Shown here: positions 25,301-35,500 of the stretch, piece after piece
Layout: every line of letters begins with the position of its first letter
How positions within the stretch are numbered: position 1 is the stretch's first letter
DNA from: Pieris napi
Lineage: Eukaryota > Arthropoda > Insecta > Lepidoptera > Pieridae
Assembly: GCF_905475465.1 (NCBI RefSeq)
Contig: NC_062247.1
Span: forward strand, 1,736,001 to 1,800,000
Direction of reading: 5' to 3'
DNA length: 64,000 nt
Made by a program: the position numbers and the translations under genes
Notes under the pieces: model-generated
What the model saw: only the letters and a program-made list of their open reading frames with translations
What the model was told of the DNA's origin: nothing
Database searches by the model: none

Positions 25301-25770
25301 TGAGTAGTCGTTTCCAATTAGTACATGCCACCTACAAAATAAAAATATCACATATTTTGTCATATTAAATAAAACCATACAAAGTTAACGATCTAAAGAA
25401 TTTCTATGTCTATCAATTCACGAATACAAAATGGCAAATCATTTATCATACGAACTAAGTTCGAAGTAAAAAACAATGACGTATGTACAGCAAAAACACT
25501 GGTTATCCTTGACCATCTCACCTTAGGTACATAGCAGTAGAGAAGCTTGCGATCCTCATCAACTAATATGTGTTCCAACTGATTGTTGGGTAAATCATCA
25601 ACAGACCACGTCAACCGGTACCTATTACATCGCTCCTGGATCTGCTCTTGCCTTGCCAAGTTCAAGGACTGGGTCAGTTCCAAAGAATGCTGATTATACA
25701 CCACGCTATAATCTCCACTCACACACAAAATACTCAATAACAACACCAAATTTCTGTTAATAACACGCAT
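13305..25770 (-). CDS. Carbohydrate sulfotransferase, HNK-1 family (CHST11/14-like)
   Basis: Four coding exons join in phase: 25522-25770, 25074-25331, 22796-23000 and 13305-13537 (stop TAG 13305-13307), giving 314 residues. Such enzymes move sulfate from PAPS to glycans in the Golgi lumen. Residues 1-20 (MRVINRNLVLLLSILCVSG) form a signal peptide or membrane anchor, which is why this start was preferred over an upstream in-frame Met. PKVACTNWKR at 82-91 is the 5'-phosphosulfate-binding loop; RNPFERLLSAYRNK at 144-157 is the 3'-phosphate-binding motif. NEHWQPITNLCHPC (from 217) and GKYETLLDDA (from 238) are family signatures. All donors are GT and all acceptors AG. Intron 3 spans 9.3 kb and is packed with transposons. 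Vertebrate members are roughly 350-420 residues; this one has a short stem. The exact sugar acceptor cannot be told. Confidence 0.93.
13538..14214. other. Sulfotransferase intron 3, right after exon 4: LINE-UTR-like fragment
   Basis: About 13640-13765 (minus strand) matches a recurrent repeat with ACAACTGAGCG and GGCTGCCCACTGA blocks, seen also at 22593-22670 and 47405-47660. The rest is AT-rich with nothing recognised. Confidence 0.45.
14215..14420 (+). mobile_element. SINE family A, partial copy
   Basis: Plus-strand copy containing GTAGGTTGGATCCCGACTGT (box B region), CTATGTGCGCATTTAACATT, GAGGAAACC and CAGATACAGAAATCTGAGG blocks, in the order seen at 46673-46945. Box A is degenerate. Confidence 0.75.
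14592..15120. mobile_element. Mariner/pogo-like non-autonomous element
   Basis: The ends are CAGTGAACTCTAG on the left and the complement of CAGTCGACTCTCGATA on the right, each bordered by TA (14590-14591 and 15121-15122). This fits the CAGT...ACTG ends and TA target of pogo/Tigger-type elements. No transposase frame is seen. Sequence similarity to the copy near 31910-32150 continues past the right end, so the true boundary is uncertain. Confidence 0.5.
15317..15712 (-). mobile_element. Non-autonomous Helitron
   Basis: On the minus strand it begins TCTATATATATATAAAAATG after an A and ends CTAG before a T, the Helitron rule (5' TC, 3' CTRR, inserted between A and T). Near the 5' end GACTGGACCGATTTTGC is typical of insect Helitron relatives. 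It has no coding capacity. It lies in sulfotransferase intron 3. Confidence 0.75.
15807..16027 (-). mobile_element. Short Helitron, 221 bp, copy 1
   Basis: The minus-strand 5' end is TCTTTATATATATAATTC and the 3' end is GGGTCCACTAG before T, with A before the TC. The copy at 32660-32880 has the same length and differs by about four substitutions. The whole element is about 98 percent alike between the two sites, so both insertions look recent. Confidence 0.8.
16028..16427. other. AT-rich intronic spacer
   Basis: Nothing recognised between the Helitron and the tandem-repeat element. Confidence 0.4.
16428..16975 (+). mobile_element. Element with GTGCGTGTACTAGGTGTACA end and internal tandem units, copy 1
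   Basis: It starts TGTGCGTGTACTAGGTGTAC ... CTTCTTTATGACC and carries units of CGATAAAGAAGTTTGACTTC ... GGCGCGTAACCGAAAAA, spaced 65 bp and then 83 bp. The unit contains the palindrome-like GAAGT...ACTTC also found at the left end. A second copy at 22041-22592 has the same layout. Minus-strand open frames across it arise from the tandem unit. Confidence 0.65.
17300..17740 (+). CDS. Unidentified 146-codon open frame, Lys/Gln/Asn-rich
   Basis: The frame encodes a very basic, low-complexity peptide with a short polyglutamine stretch (CAA repeats near 17505-17520) and no domain that I recognise. It lies within the sulfotransferase intron, on the opposite strand, among transposon debris. A part of a mobile-element gag-like ORF or a chance frame are both possible. 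No splice sites or neighbours support expression. Confidence 0.2.
   Translation: MEKRKARRASNFRGNKKEKEPQRHQVRRKQPTALTRKTNEQTLFNSCVSEPTPCLKEIPTSITNRKQKKKQQQQQNKNTFPNPAGPRGELDRNPPILNQHQHNEENIKKNGGGLCHLANGHAKVEQKNNLRKIKKKYCHVRKEAII
17850..18298 (-). mobile_element. LINE 3' end, copy A (related to 23521-24370)
   Basis: On the minus strand it carries the last coding residues of a LINE polymerase (PRTRLSKVSN-like and YKVNDYL-like) and then the 3' UTR with GAGAGTTTTTTACGCCGGC and CTTATGTTCC blocks. It is 5'-truncated. The same 3' end is at 19190-19345 and 23521-24370. Confidence 0.75.
18761..19184 (+). mobile_element. Non-autonomous Helitron, 424 bp
   Basis: It starts TCTATAATATAAAAATGAAT after an A and ends GGCCAGCTAG before a T. 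A GGCG...CGCC hairpin (TAGGCGGTACGATGTTCGCC) lies just before the 3' end, as expected for a Helitron terminator. A GGACCGATTTGGCC block lies near the 5' end. A LINE 3' fragment begins only a few bases after it. Confidence 0.8.
19190..19345 (-). mobile_element. LINE 3' UTR fragment, copy B
   Basis: It contains only the final 150 bp of the family at 23521-24370 (GAGAGTTTTTTACGCCGGC to CATAATAAACAT). It is severely 5'-truncated and abuts the Helitron that ends at 19184. Confidence 0.75.
19346..20834. other. AT-rich intronic sequence, nothing recognised
   Basis: Part of sulfotransferase intron 3. No exon, repeat end or RNA is recognised over about 1.5 kb. Confidence 0.4.
20835..21046 (+). mobile_element. 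LINE 3' UTR fragment with TTTGAC tail
   Basis: It shares CTTGGCGATCAAAAAGAGTG, GCCAGTTCTT and GAACTGGCAGTAAATGTAAA with the 3' UTR of the long LINE at 8192-11262 and ends in TTTTTGACTTTGACTTTGA. It is a related family member reduced to its tail. Confidence 0.75.
21047..21885. other. AT-rich intronic sequence
   Basis: The only notable block is CACGCACGCTGTAAAGCACG followed by CGAAACGTCGG near 21669-21700, which looks like a piece of a dispersed repeat. Nothing else is recognised. Confidence 0.35.
21886..22670 (+). repeat. Interspersed LINE/UTR-like repeat split by an inserted element
   Basis: The left part (21886-22040) has GCGTTGCCGGCGTTTTAAGA and CACTTAGTGG. The right part (22593-22670) resumes with AAAACGCTCAGTTGTGGAAC. 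In the related fragments at 13640, 33060 and 47405 these blocks belong to one repeat. The 552 bp element at 22041-22592 sits between them. Confidence 0.55.
22041..22592 (+). mobile_element. Element with GTGCGTGTACTAGGTGTACA end and tandem units, copy 2
   Basis: Same left end and interior as 16428-16975, with roughly 90 percent or more identity by eye, and three to four CGATAAAGAAGTTT-containing units. It ends CCGATAAAGAAGTTTCACTTC, the inverted complement of GAAGTGAAACTTCTTTATGA near its left end (22069-22088). It interrupts an older repeat. Confidence 0.65.
23245..23430 (-). mobile_element. SINE family A, degenerate copy
   Basis: The minus-strand copy is recognised by the complements of AATAGGCAAGTAGGTAATCA, TTTTCCTTCACCGT and GGTGCACAGCTGGGGC. 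The ends are lost. Confidence 0.65.
23521..24370 (-). mobile_element. LINE, C-terminal RT region and 3' UTR, copy C
   Basis: The open frame at 23754-24370 encodes the region after the reverse transcriptase palm: VFLGITMDSKLQWSPHI, AAYAVKKIRSLTD, SYFHSLMTYGLLLWG and ILQKRAIRAIYN. It aligns well with the same region of the LINE at 8192-11262 but is a distinct family with a different 3' UTR. It is 5'-truncated just before the VFLG block. It lies in sulfotransferase intron 2. Confidence 0.85.
24371..25073. other. Sulfotransferase intron 2 remainder, AT-rich
   Basis: Between the LINE and exon 2 nothing is recognised apart from the splice donor next to 25074. Confidence 0.45.
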
Positions 25771-26584
25771 CTTTAGCCATTCAAAATGAAAACTAAGTAA
25801 CTTTCTTTTGTAAATAACAACTAAATGTAGAACGAAATAAAAATAAACAAAATTTATTTGATATCGTATAATCACTATACGCTATAATTGTAGTTATTCT
25901 ATTTACACAGTTTCGGTAAACGTTTAAGTTATCAAACGTCTTTAGTTGAGTTTTATTTATTACGAATTATTAAGAACAAGGAGCGTAACACACGCTCACC
26001 GCTCAACATTAGAAGGCTGACTGAGGAGTTGAGAATGATAATTGAAGAACTAAGCGAAGAGCAAGCACGCAATTTTTTAACCGAATGAGCAGAAAGTGAT
26101 TAACTGATTATTGGAGTTGAAGACCGAAAAACGAGTTGTATTACGATTCATGAATACTATTTAGAATTTGAATGATGAATATAACTAAATAAGGAAGAAT
26201 GAATGTATTGATTGTGTTTGGTGCAGATTGGTAAATCAGCAATCGTGAACTCTTGATCTTTTAATTTGAATCAAAAAAACTATCAAGTGCTTGATAAATA
26301 GACTGTTATAATATGACGAAATAATCTGGTCTGAATTCTAATGTTAATAATCTGATAACTTTACTGTCTTAGTTAATGGTTTCCCGCTTCTAATTGTCGG
26401 GTTATTTTATTAATATTTATGGAGTGGTTTGTTAAGGCGTAAGGATTGGTACGTAATACTTTTTGTAGTAACAGAAAATATAATTGTCGTAAGTATTTGT
26501 AAAATAAAATATGATACTATTTTTATATTATTATTCATTTATTAAATGCTTAAAAAATCACATTAAAGCCAGCTAATTATGAAA
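25771..26584. promoter_or_regulatory. Spacer between IFT80 3' end and sulfotransferase start
   Basis: Both genes are on the minus strand, so this 814 bp must hold the IFT80 3' UTR and the sulfotransferase promoter and 5' UTR. A minus-strand AATAAA at 26538-26543 lies 42 bases after the IFT80 stop. No core promoter motif can be asserted. Confidence 0.4.
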
Positions 26585-29500
26585 CTAATTACTTAGTACT
26601 ATTTTTGAATTTAAAGTCTGGCTTGTCGCGAGTTTTTCTGGGATTGCGTTCTGAAAAGGAAAACAAGAAATGTTAATATTGTGTAATAATATATTAAGAA
26701 CCTTACATAGGTTATTTAAACTTGTATAAGACGCTAAAAAAGTTATGTGTCATACTTTATTTTATATGATATGATATACAAACCCTTAGATGCTGTATAT
26801 AATTGACTTGATGATATTGATGGATAAGCGCAAAAGCCTCTTCAGCAACGGGCAATTGATTGTATTGCCACGCTAGTACTGCCAAACACGCCCATAGTGT
26901 TTCATCTTCAACTGTTCGACAAAGCTAAAAAAACAAAAATAAAACAATTATTATACAATTTACATCAGATTTCATGCTTTTCTTTTTTTTAGCTAAGCCC
27001 TTTTAATAATATTTTTTATATAAGAATTATTTTTCAGTTACATTTCTGTGTTGTGGGGGACTCTTCCGAGGTACATGAAAAGAACATAATCTTAGTCCTT
27101 AAGTGTGCGTGCGGGTGTACTTTGAGTGTGTGTAATTAGTATAGATGTGTATGCACGTGTGTGCGTGAATGATTATAAGAAAATGACTCCCCGTACACTA
27201 GACGTATTAACTAACGTCTTAAGAATCGTCACGTGACATGAGTTAAGAGATGTAAAAAAGTAAATGTTTTTGTGGTGCAATCCGTTGTAGTAGAATCATA
27301 CTAAATTACAAAAAAACACACTTACTGTGTGTTCAACAAGGAACTAGTTCTCATACTAACTTGTAATGCATCATCCCACATATTGGCAGCTATATGTTTC
27401 AGCAGCTTTTCCGGAAAAGACGCAAGGGATATACGTAACAATGACCCATTTCCTCGGCGTACACAGACCACTCCATCTTCGATGTTCATTATACTTGGAT
27501 TTCTACCTAAATCGCTAAAATATAAAATACATAGTAAAATATAAAAAAACACATATGTAACGTTCATACACAATATAATAAAATAATTATAGGATTAAAT
27601 GTAAAATGTATAACTCTTAAGAAACATTAATAATAATATGATCATAACTGAAAGTTGCCATGTTTAAAAAAATGTAACATAAGAAGAATTAATCGCGTGA
27701 TACTCTGTGGTATGGGGCGTGACATTAGAATACTTTTAGAAAAAAAATATTCTCAGTACCTTATATCCTTGCTAACAGTAGTGAGTGTTAGCCAATCAGG
27801 TTGTGTTGCAGCTCTTGGGCAACACCAGGCAACAACAGAATTTGCTCGCAGCCCTACTAGAAGTTCTGTTTCACTGCTCCATGTAATGCCCAAAACTTGA
27901 GGTCCTGTAATAAAACATAGAATTTGCTTCATTTATTTATAATTTGTATACTCAGAATAAATGTAACGCAAATATTGTAATAATATAATTTACAACAATA
28001 ATCAAAAATGTTTTAAAGACATTGTATGCTTTATATATAAATACCCTATAGTTATTTTTTATTAAATTGTAATACTTTTACAGACGTAATATTTTGGTTT
28101 AATAAAAGATTTCCGAACCCAATTTCTATAGAAAAATTGTACGGCTAAACAATATTTTTGGTAGATTCTCAAAGTACGAGCAGAGTTGACCTAGTGGCTT
28201 GCGTCTCTCAGACACTGCACTTGACATTCGACGAACTCTCCCCGGTACGGAAGGAGAACATCGTAAAGAAACCGGCATTTTTTAGACTCATTTTACAAAT
28301 TTCTATTAGAAAAAACATGACCACGATACAGACATCTAAAAAGGTTGTAGCGCCACTGGTTTTTGGAACGAAGTTCCTTATCGCGCGTTGTGAAAGGGGG
28401 CTAGACGGAAAAAATTCTTACGAAAAGTTGTCACGACACTTTTTTGCTATTTGCTATTGTAATACACCGGTTCTCGTCCGATCACCGAAGTTAAGCAACG
28501 TCGGGCGAGGTCAGTACTTGGATGGGTGACCGCCTGGGAACACCTCGCGATGTTGGCTTTTTTTTTCGTCGTAAGATTGGTGTCGAGAATATCTATCATA
28601 CTGTTATGATACCAATTAAAATATAAATTAATTGAAAGGAATTTCGTTCCATCCGGGTGTCCCTTGACACCTCTAAAGTTTTTTTACAAATACTTTGCAT
28701 AAATGTATTGAATGTTAGAACTTTTCCAAATATATAACCTTACCCAATTTAAACATTTTCGGCTTAGTTTCCTTAACAGTAACCACATACAAATCTCGGT
28801 TATAATCCAATAATGCGAGTTGCCTCTCATTCAGCGGTCCTGTTTGGCTTAAGGCGATGCACGATACGGTCATTTTGTGTGTCAATTTTGTCACCGTATT
28901 GTCAGTGGAGCTTCGTACAATGAGACCCGTTGGAAGATCAAATACCTGAATTACTAAAATCAAAATAGCTATGCTGTAATGAATGTCTAATTCATAAAAT
29001 CAAGAAAAACAACCATTAAATTGCCAAACAACAAAGTGAAAAAATATCAATAATTTAATTAATGTAAAAAATAACGTTATTACGTAATCGATATTTTTAC
29101 TTGCGAGTGTATTAGTCGGGTTTGTTACATCTTTTTTCGTTTCTTTTTATAATAAAACCATATGTTTATAGTCTGTGGCGAAAGAGAACCGGCGTGGGAT
29201 TTGAGGTCGCTGTTGTGCTAAATAACCATTTTTGTTGCTGTCAACTCTGTTACGGCATTATCGTTTAACAGTTACTAACTATACTAAATAAACAAAAATA
29301 TAATTTTTGTGATTAAACTTAATTTATAAATATGAATTAAACGTATGAAAAACAACGAAATGTGAATAAAACGCCGGTTCTCTTCCCGTATACTCTAACA
29401 TTATTTATTTATAACGTACGTTTTCGATCAGCATGGTCAATAACAGCCAATGTATCTGGCCCAAGAGATATAGTTGCTTGTCCAATCGTCTCTGGTCGAG

Positions 29501-32500
29501 GGATTCGGGGGCTGGCAAGTAAGCGACCCATGTAACTGTATACCGACACACCGGCCCTCTCTACGACGCATATGCACCTGTGAGTGAGTGAATGAAAGAC
29601 CGAAATGAATTGTCATAAATATAGTTTTAACGTATTCTAATTCAAATAATATTCCCGCCTAATGTTGTCCAGTGACATTAGATAACAATGTTATCTGTTT
29701 TGGCCTTATATATTATTATCTAAGTTATTTCTTTTATAATATTTTTATATTGTGTAGATGTAAGATTACTTTTAAACAGTACGTCGTTTTGCCATGTATA
29801 TAATTTATAATAAACAATAGGGGTTGATCGTAGAGGGGTGAAAATTAGGGGTTGTATGAAGTTTTTAATGCTGTATCATAAAAAAATATAAAAATTTAAT
29901 TTATCTAAAAATTAAAAAAAAATATTTAGGGGTGGACTACCCTTAACATTTAGGGGGAATGAAAAATAGATGTTGTCCGATTCTCAGACATACCCAATAT
30001 GCACACAAAATTTCATGAGAATCGGTCAAGCCGTTTCGGAGTAGTTTAACCACAAACACCGCGACACGAGAATTTTATATATTAGATTGTGTTTTTAATA
30101 AGAGCCAACAATTGAAACTATAGTGAAGGATCAATACATATTTATTGTTATTAATTCAATCACTTATGATTATCACTGGCTATTAGGTAGAAAAGCCTGA
30201 AGAATAAACTTCTCATTTATAAAACTGTCATAAAACCAATATTGTCCTATGGGACACAGTTCTGGGGGCCAGCAAGCCGCTCTAAATCCTACAGCGGCTA
30301 CAAAACAAAACACTGTGAAATGCTGAAGTCCGTAAATATTTGAGAATTACCACTGTCGAGGAAGACATTAAAATATCAACCGAACAATACAAAATGAGAA
30401 GGAAGGAGGCTGATTGCAGATGATTAAAAAAATTACATATAAATCAAATCAAATTTACGATGAGTGATTTTGGTAAGTGCCCGCTCTTCATACAAACCAC
30501 AGTGGTTATCAAATAATATACCATAAAGTTTACATTCTGTGAAATAAATACATAAAAAAGGCTCACCTTTCCGCCAATAATATCATACTAATACTGCCTT
30601 CCTTCAAGTCAAACGTCACTGGCGTATTCCAAGATGTGAGTTTATGAATGAAGCACTGTTTCACGGTCGCTATAACCAGGTGGTTAAATCCAAGCGCTAT
30701 TTGTATCACTCTATCCGGATAATCCAATTGGTCACTTTGGTCTGTGATTATATTCTTTATGGTAATCATTTTACGTGTTATTTGCTTGCAGGCGTAACTA
30801 CGCCATGTGTACTCTCTAAAACAAACATCTTGTAGAGTTCAAACGCTTAAACACACTTAGTAATACGAAAAGGCATTTTCTTTTGCGAACTGTGGAATCT
30901 ACTCCCGGTAAGGGTCTTCCCTGAGAGATACGACCTCCAACTATTCAAAATTCGAGTGGCCTCCCTCAAAGGCCGGCAACGCACCCACTAAAAATGACTG
31001 CCCTATTAAATAAAAAATAAAAAAACATTTTGGGAAATCGCGTTTAAAGGTTGGTTCCACTCTGGCTTGTATTGAATAAAATGCTTTTGATCATAGTCGG
31101 ATATTAAAACTTTGCAAATTTTTTCTTCGATAACGTCATTATAGAAAGCTTTGAAAATTAATTTCCATTTCAATAAGTTTTATAAATTACGAATAAAAAA
31201 AATATGTTTGGCCCATAGTGTACAAAAATATGACTATTTTATAATATACAGAATCAGTCAGAAATCCTAGTAGCGACTGCAGTTTTTTGGCAATATATCT
31301 ATTACATATAATAATAATAATCTATTACATATAAAACCTACAAATTAACTTCATTTTGTATAATATATCAAATCAAATACGAATTGTTCCTTAGAATTTT
31401 AAATGGATGTAAGGAAACTCACGTTTCTTTGTCATAGAAGGGGTTTTGCAAGACGGGAAAGAGAGACGGGACAGCCAAAAAAAGCAATTACCGTAGCCCA
31501 TGTACAGTGCGTTGCCGGCCTTTAAATCAAGTGTCCATGGGCGACCTCCTGCCCCATTAACAAAAAATGGTAGGGAATACCTCCACCGGAAGCCACAGTT
31601 CGCAAAGATACGCAGTGAAGCAGACCGTGGATTAAACAATACACATTATTAATCCGAGTTTATATAAACGGATAAAGTTAATTAAATCCTACCTTTCTAT
31701 TATATGAGCAAAAAGCACGTGACAATTAGCACAGGCTGCAGCTAACTGGGTTCCATCTGACGACCACGCAATACTATAAATACTCCCCGTTGAAGGCCGA
31801 TCAAGGCAATAAGATCGCTGAAAGTACAAGCTAAATCATTTCTAATAAACTTGTGTTTCGGTGACGCATGATGGCAGGCATTTAATCATAGATTAGTCGA
31901 ATAGATAGAAGACGCTCACTCAAAAACAGGAAATTCGAAATAAATTTTTGTGAATTGTATACAGTTATAATATGGAGTCAGTCCCCCTGGCGGTTATTAA
32001 AACGCTTGTTATTTTGAACCTTTGGTCATTTGAAATTTATCTATTGAGTTTCGAAGTATCGAGAGTCGACTGTATGATCTTCAGACACCGTAGGTATATA
32101 TCCTTTAATACATTAAATTCTCTTGAACAATCCTAATAATTAGAAATACAGTCGAAATCTGTTATAACGACATCGAAGGGACTACTCATATTTGGTCGTA
32201 AAAGCCGATAGTCTTAACAGCCGATGACGTTTTTATTAAGTACCTAATACAATAGAATTCAGCCGGGACCCTTGATTTGGGTAAATATAACCGCTTTATA
32301 AAACAGGGCGAATTGGCCGATGTGAATAGTCCTTGCTGTGTCAAGGTCCATTACACATCATTCGTGGCCTTAGAGGCCGTGAGTTTAACGGCTGATCGCG
32401 TGGCTGGATGCGGACAAGGATATGCTATTACCGTGTCCTGCCCCGGGCGATTGCTGGTGGCACCGTGGGGTTTTAGTGGGTTTGCACAGCAACGAGTCCC

Positions 32501-35500
32501 ACATAACCCTTCACCATCAGGCAACCGTGCCCCGGGAAAGTATGCGTAAAGCATTTCCCCACAAAAAAAAGGGTCAATATAACCGGTATATTATTCGAAA
32601 CGATGTCGTCGTAAACGGTTTTAACTATAACCAGCCAGCCATTTCAATTTTATATAAAACTAGTGGACCCGACAGACGTTGTCCTGCATGATATTTCAAG
32701 CAATTAGTAAAGCAAAGTATGAAAGTACCGACTGCAGCGCCATCTGGCGGGCTGATTTGTGAATCTAAACCATTCCCAGATCCCCTTGAACACACACAAA
32801 AAATTTCATCAAAATCGGTCCAGTCGTTTGAGAGAAGTTCAGTGACATACACACTCACAGAAGAATTATATATATAAAGATATTTGAGAGATCACTTACC
32901 CCATTCAAATCGCACAGTCTTATCAAATTATAACTCCCAAGGACGAACATATTACCAGTGGGTGACCATGTCACACTTGTCAATGGTTGATCGTGCTTTA
33001 CACTTATGGATACTTGCTGTCCAAACGTATCCCAAATCTATAATATCATCGATAAAAAAGAGTTTATATGTTAGGCAAACGGGTAGGAAACTCACCTTTT
33101 GTTAAGGGATACCGCCGCCCATGGACTCACATTGCCAGAAGGTTGCGTTGACGGCCTTTTAAGAATTGACCCTTTTCTTGTCTCTAGTCGAATTAAAGAA
33201 CCAATTCTTAAAAGGCCGGCAACGCACTTGCGAGCCCTCTGCCATTAAGAGTGTCCATGGGCGGCGGTATCACTTAACATCAGGTGAGCATCCTGTCCAT
33301 TTGCCCCGTTCTATAAAAAAAAATACTTCAGTGGGCAGTTGGTTCCACATAGTGCACGTTGATAAACTTAAAATAATCAGAAAATTCAGCTCCAGCCGAG
33401 TTTTAAGGCTATTCATGGCCTCGTGTGTTATGCTTGTTTATGATTAGTTAAAACAAAGTATCGTTTGTCTGTGATTGGACTAGACACTCGAACAATCACA
33501 AGTGAAACGCGCTATCGTATTTCATTGTATCGTGGACATCGATAACACTTTTATTTTTTAATAAAATTAATAAAAATATAATAAAATTTGCACGAATTAT
33601 GTATTTACATAAATCATCTCCTTCATAAAAACAAAATCAGTGTTAATTAAAGAGTTCTCTCACTCGTGTCTTTTCAAAAATCTAAATTTTAAATACTTAG
33701 AGAACATCAGCATTTATTCATGGAAATTGTCCGACAATTTTATGCAACCTAAAAAATGCTTTTAAAGTAATACCGAGTGAAACTTACCTTTGCATAACCA
33801 TCTTCGCCACCAGAAATTATAAGATTATAATTTGGATTCCATGCTACGCAAAGAATAAGTCCTTCGTGTGCCTTCCACTGAAAAGATAAATATTTAAAAC
33901 CCTGTGGCGCTACGACCCTTAGTTCGCCCCTTCAATTAGTGAATCTTTTTCTTAATATTTTTCTATTAATAGGCAAGTAAGTGATAGTAGATAGGTTGAT
34001 AATAAACATTACTACGCTACAACATAACTGTATTTTATGTGTTGAAAATATGTAATTCATGTATGTTTTCGTTGTAGCGTTACCTTATTTTTTTATTAAA
34101 GTACATCATGTAAAATGCATTTATTCTAAGATAAGTACATGACAATTATGGAGAACATAAATTTTATAAAATAACAATACTTCTAATTTTAGTTTTTCCT
34201 AGTAATTTTTTGCTTCACAATGCGAACCTAAGTACTAGATAGACGCTTACAACCAGCCAGACAGCCACCCAGTGGGCTGATTTAAAAAAAAGCGAATTTA
34301 TCAAGCTGTGGATAAGTAGGGTTTATTTCGAAAAATTCGGAAGATTTTTTCGGAAAATTCTACCTTGGAATTACTGGAATGGATAGGTCAGGCAAGTGTG
34401 TAATAATAATAATTATATATTTAAATAAACTTTTTAAGGCATATAGGTCCCTTGAGTTGACCACAAATGCCAGTAGGTACTAGAAACATATGTAATACAA
34501 TATGTAGGTAAACTTTTTAGATTTTTCATACAACATTTAATACCTTTTTAACTTTGGAATTAGAATTCAAATGTTTGATGACGAGGCAATTGCCTTTTGT
34601 GTATAATATAGCTCCACTATCTGGACTCCATTTCGCATTAAAACAGGGCACATCAGACTGCACAACACTTGATCGGAGTAAGCCGTTACGAGACCAGATT
34701 TTCACGAAGCCATCTTCACCACCTGCATATAGTCCAATATATATTATCATTGGAGATTGGGTCTATGGAATCGATCAGCAACAAGGTCTATCTTCATTTA
34801 TTTGTCTACGGTTTTTCAACTTAGTTTGGTATTAATTATTTAATTTTTACAAATAAAAACCTTATTCCTAACAAGCGATCTCTTCCAGGTATCCCTAGTA
34901 AGGAAAAATCTAAAAACAAATAAATACTAAGGGTAAGTGCAAGTGCATTCAAATCAACAAAAATAAAATTACAAGTATACAATTACTTAACTAATAAAAA
35001 ATATATTAACAAAATAAAAAATAAACTAAAAGGTTTGAATTACAATGCAATACAAAAGAATAATAAATATGAATTACAAAAGTCACGAATCACGATTGAG
35101 CAGGATAGGATATGGTTAATAAGTATTAGGACAAAACCGCACCCCTGTTAAAAAATGCACAGCAAAATGTGCACTAGAAAACTTACGTGCTTATGGTACC
35201 AAAGGTTAAAATAACTTTTTTAAATATTATATAATTGAATTACATAAGTTTACAAAAAGTTGCAAAGTTTGAAACTCAAAGTAAGAAAAATTGACTTGAT
35301 AAAAACGATTTTTTGGAAATTCCTAAAATAAAATATATCAGTGGCGCTACAACCTCTTTAGGTCTTGACCTCAGATTTCTAAATCTGTTTCAAGATCATT
35401 TTTAAATCTAATAGGCAAGTAGGTGATCAGCCTCCAGTGCCTGACACACGCCGTCGACTTTTTTGGTCTAAGACTTCCTCACGATGTTTTCCTTCACCGT

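Larger units (their letters stand above)
28365..28650. repeat. Inverted GGAACGAAGTTCCTT ends bracketing the 5S-like segment
   Basis: GGAACGAAGTTCCTT at 28365-28379 and the complement of GGAACGAAATTCCTT at 28636-28650 face each other with one mismatch. The left motif is itself partly palindromic. The enclosed 286 bp includes the 5S-derived segment. Either this is one element that carries 5S sequence or two pieces of a related repeat happen to flank it. Confidence 0.45.

Noticed and set aside
25894..26087. Stop-free plus-strand frame with acidic NIRRLTEELRMIIEELSEEQ-like peptide
   Set aside because: It is about 65 codons, without a good start or splice sites, and lies in the sulfotransferase promoter region. 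Likely chance.
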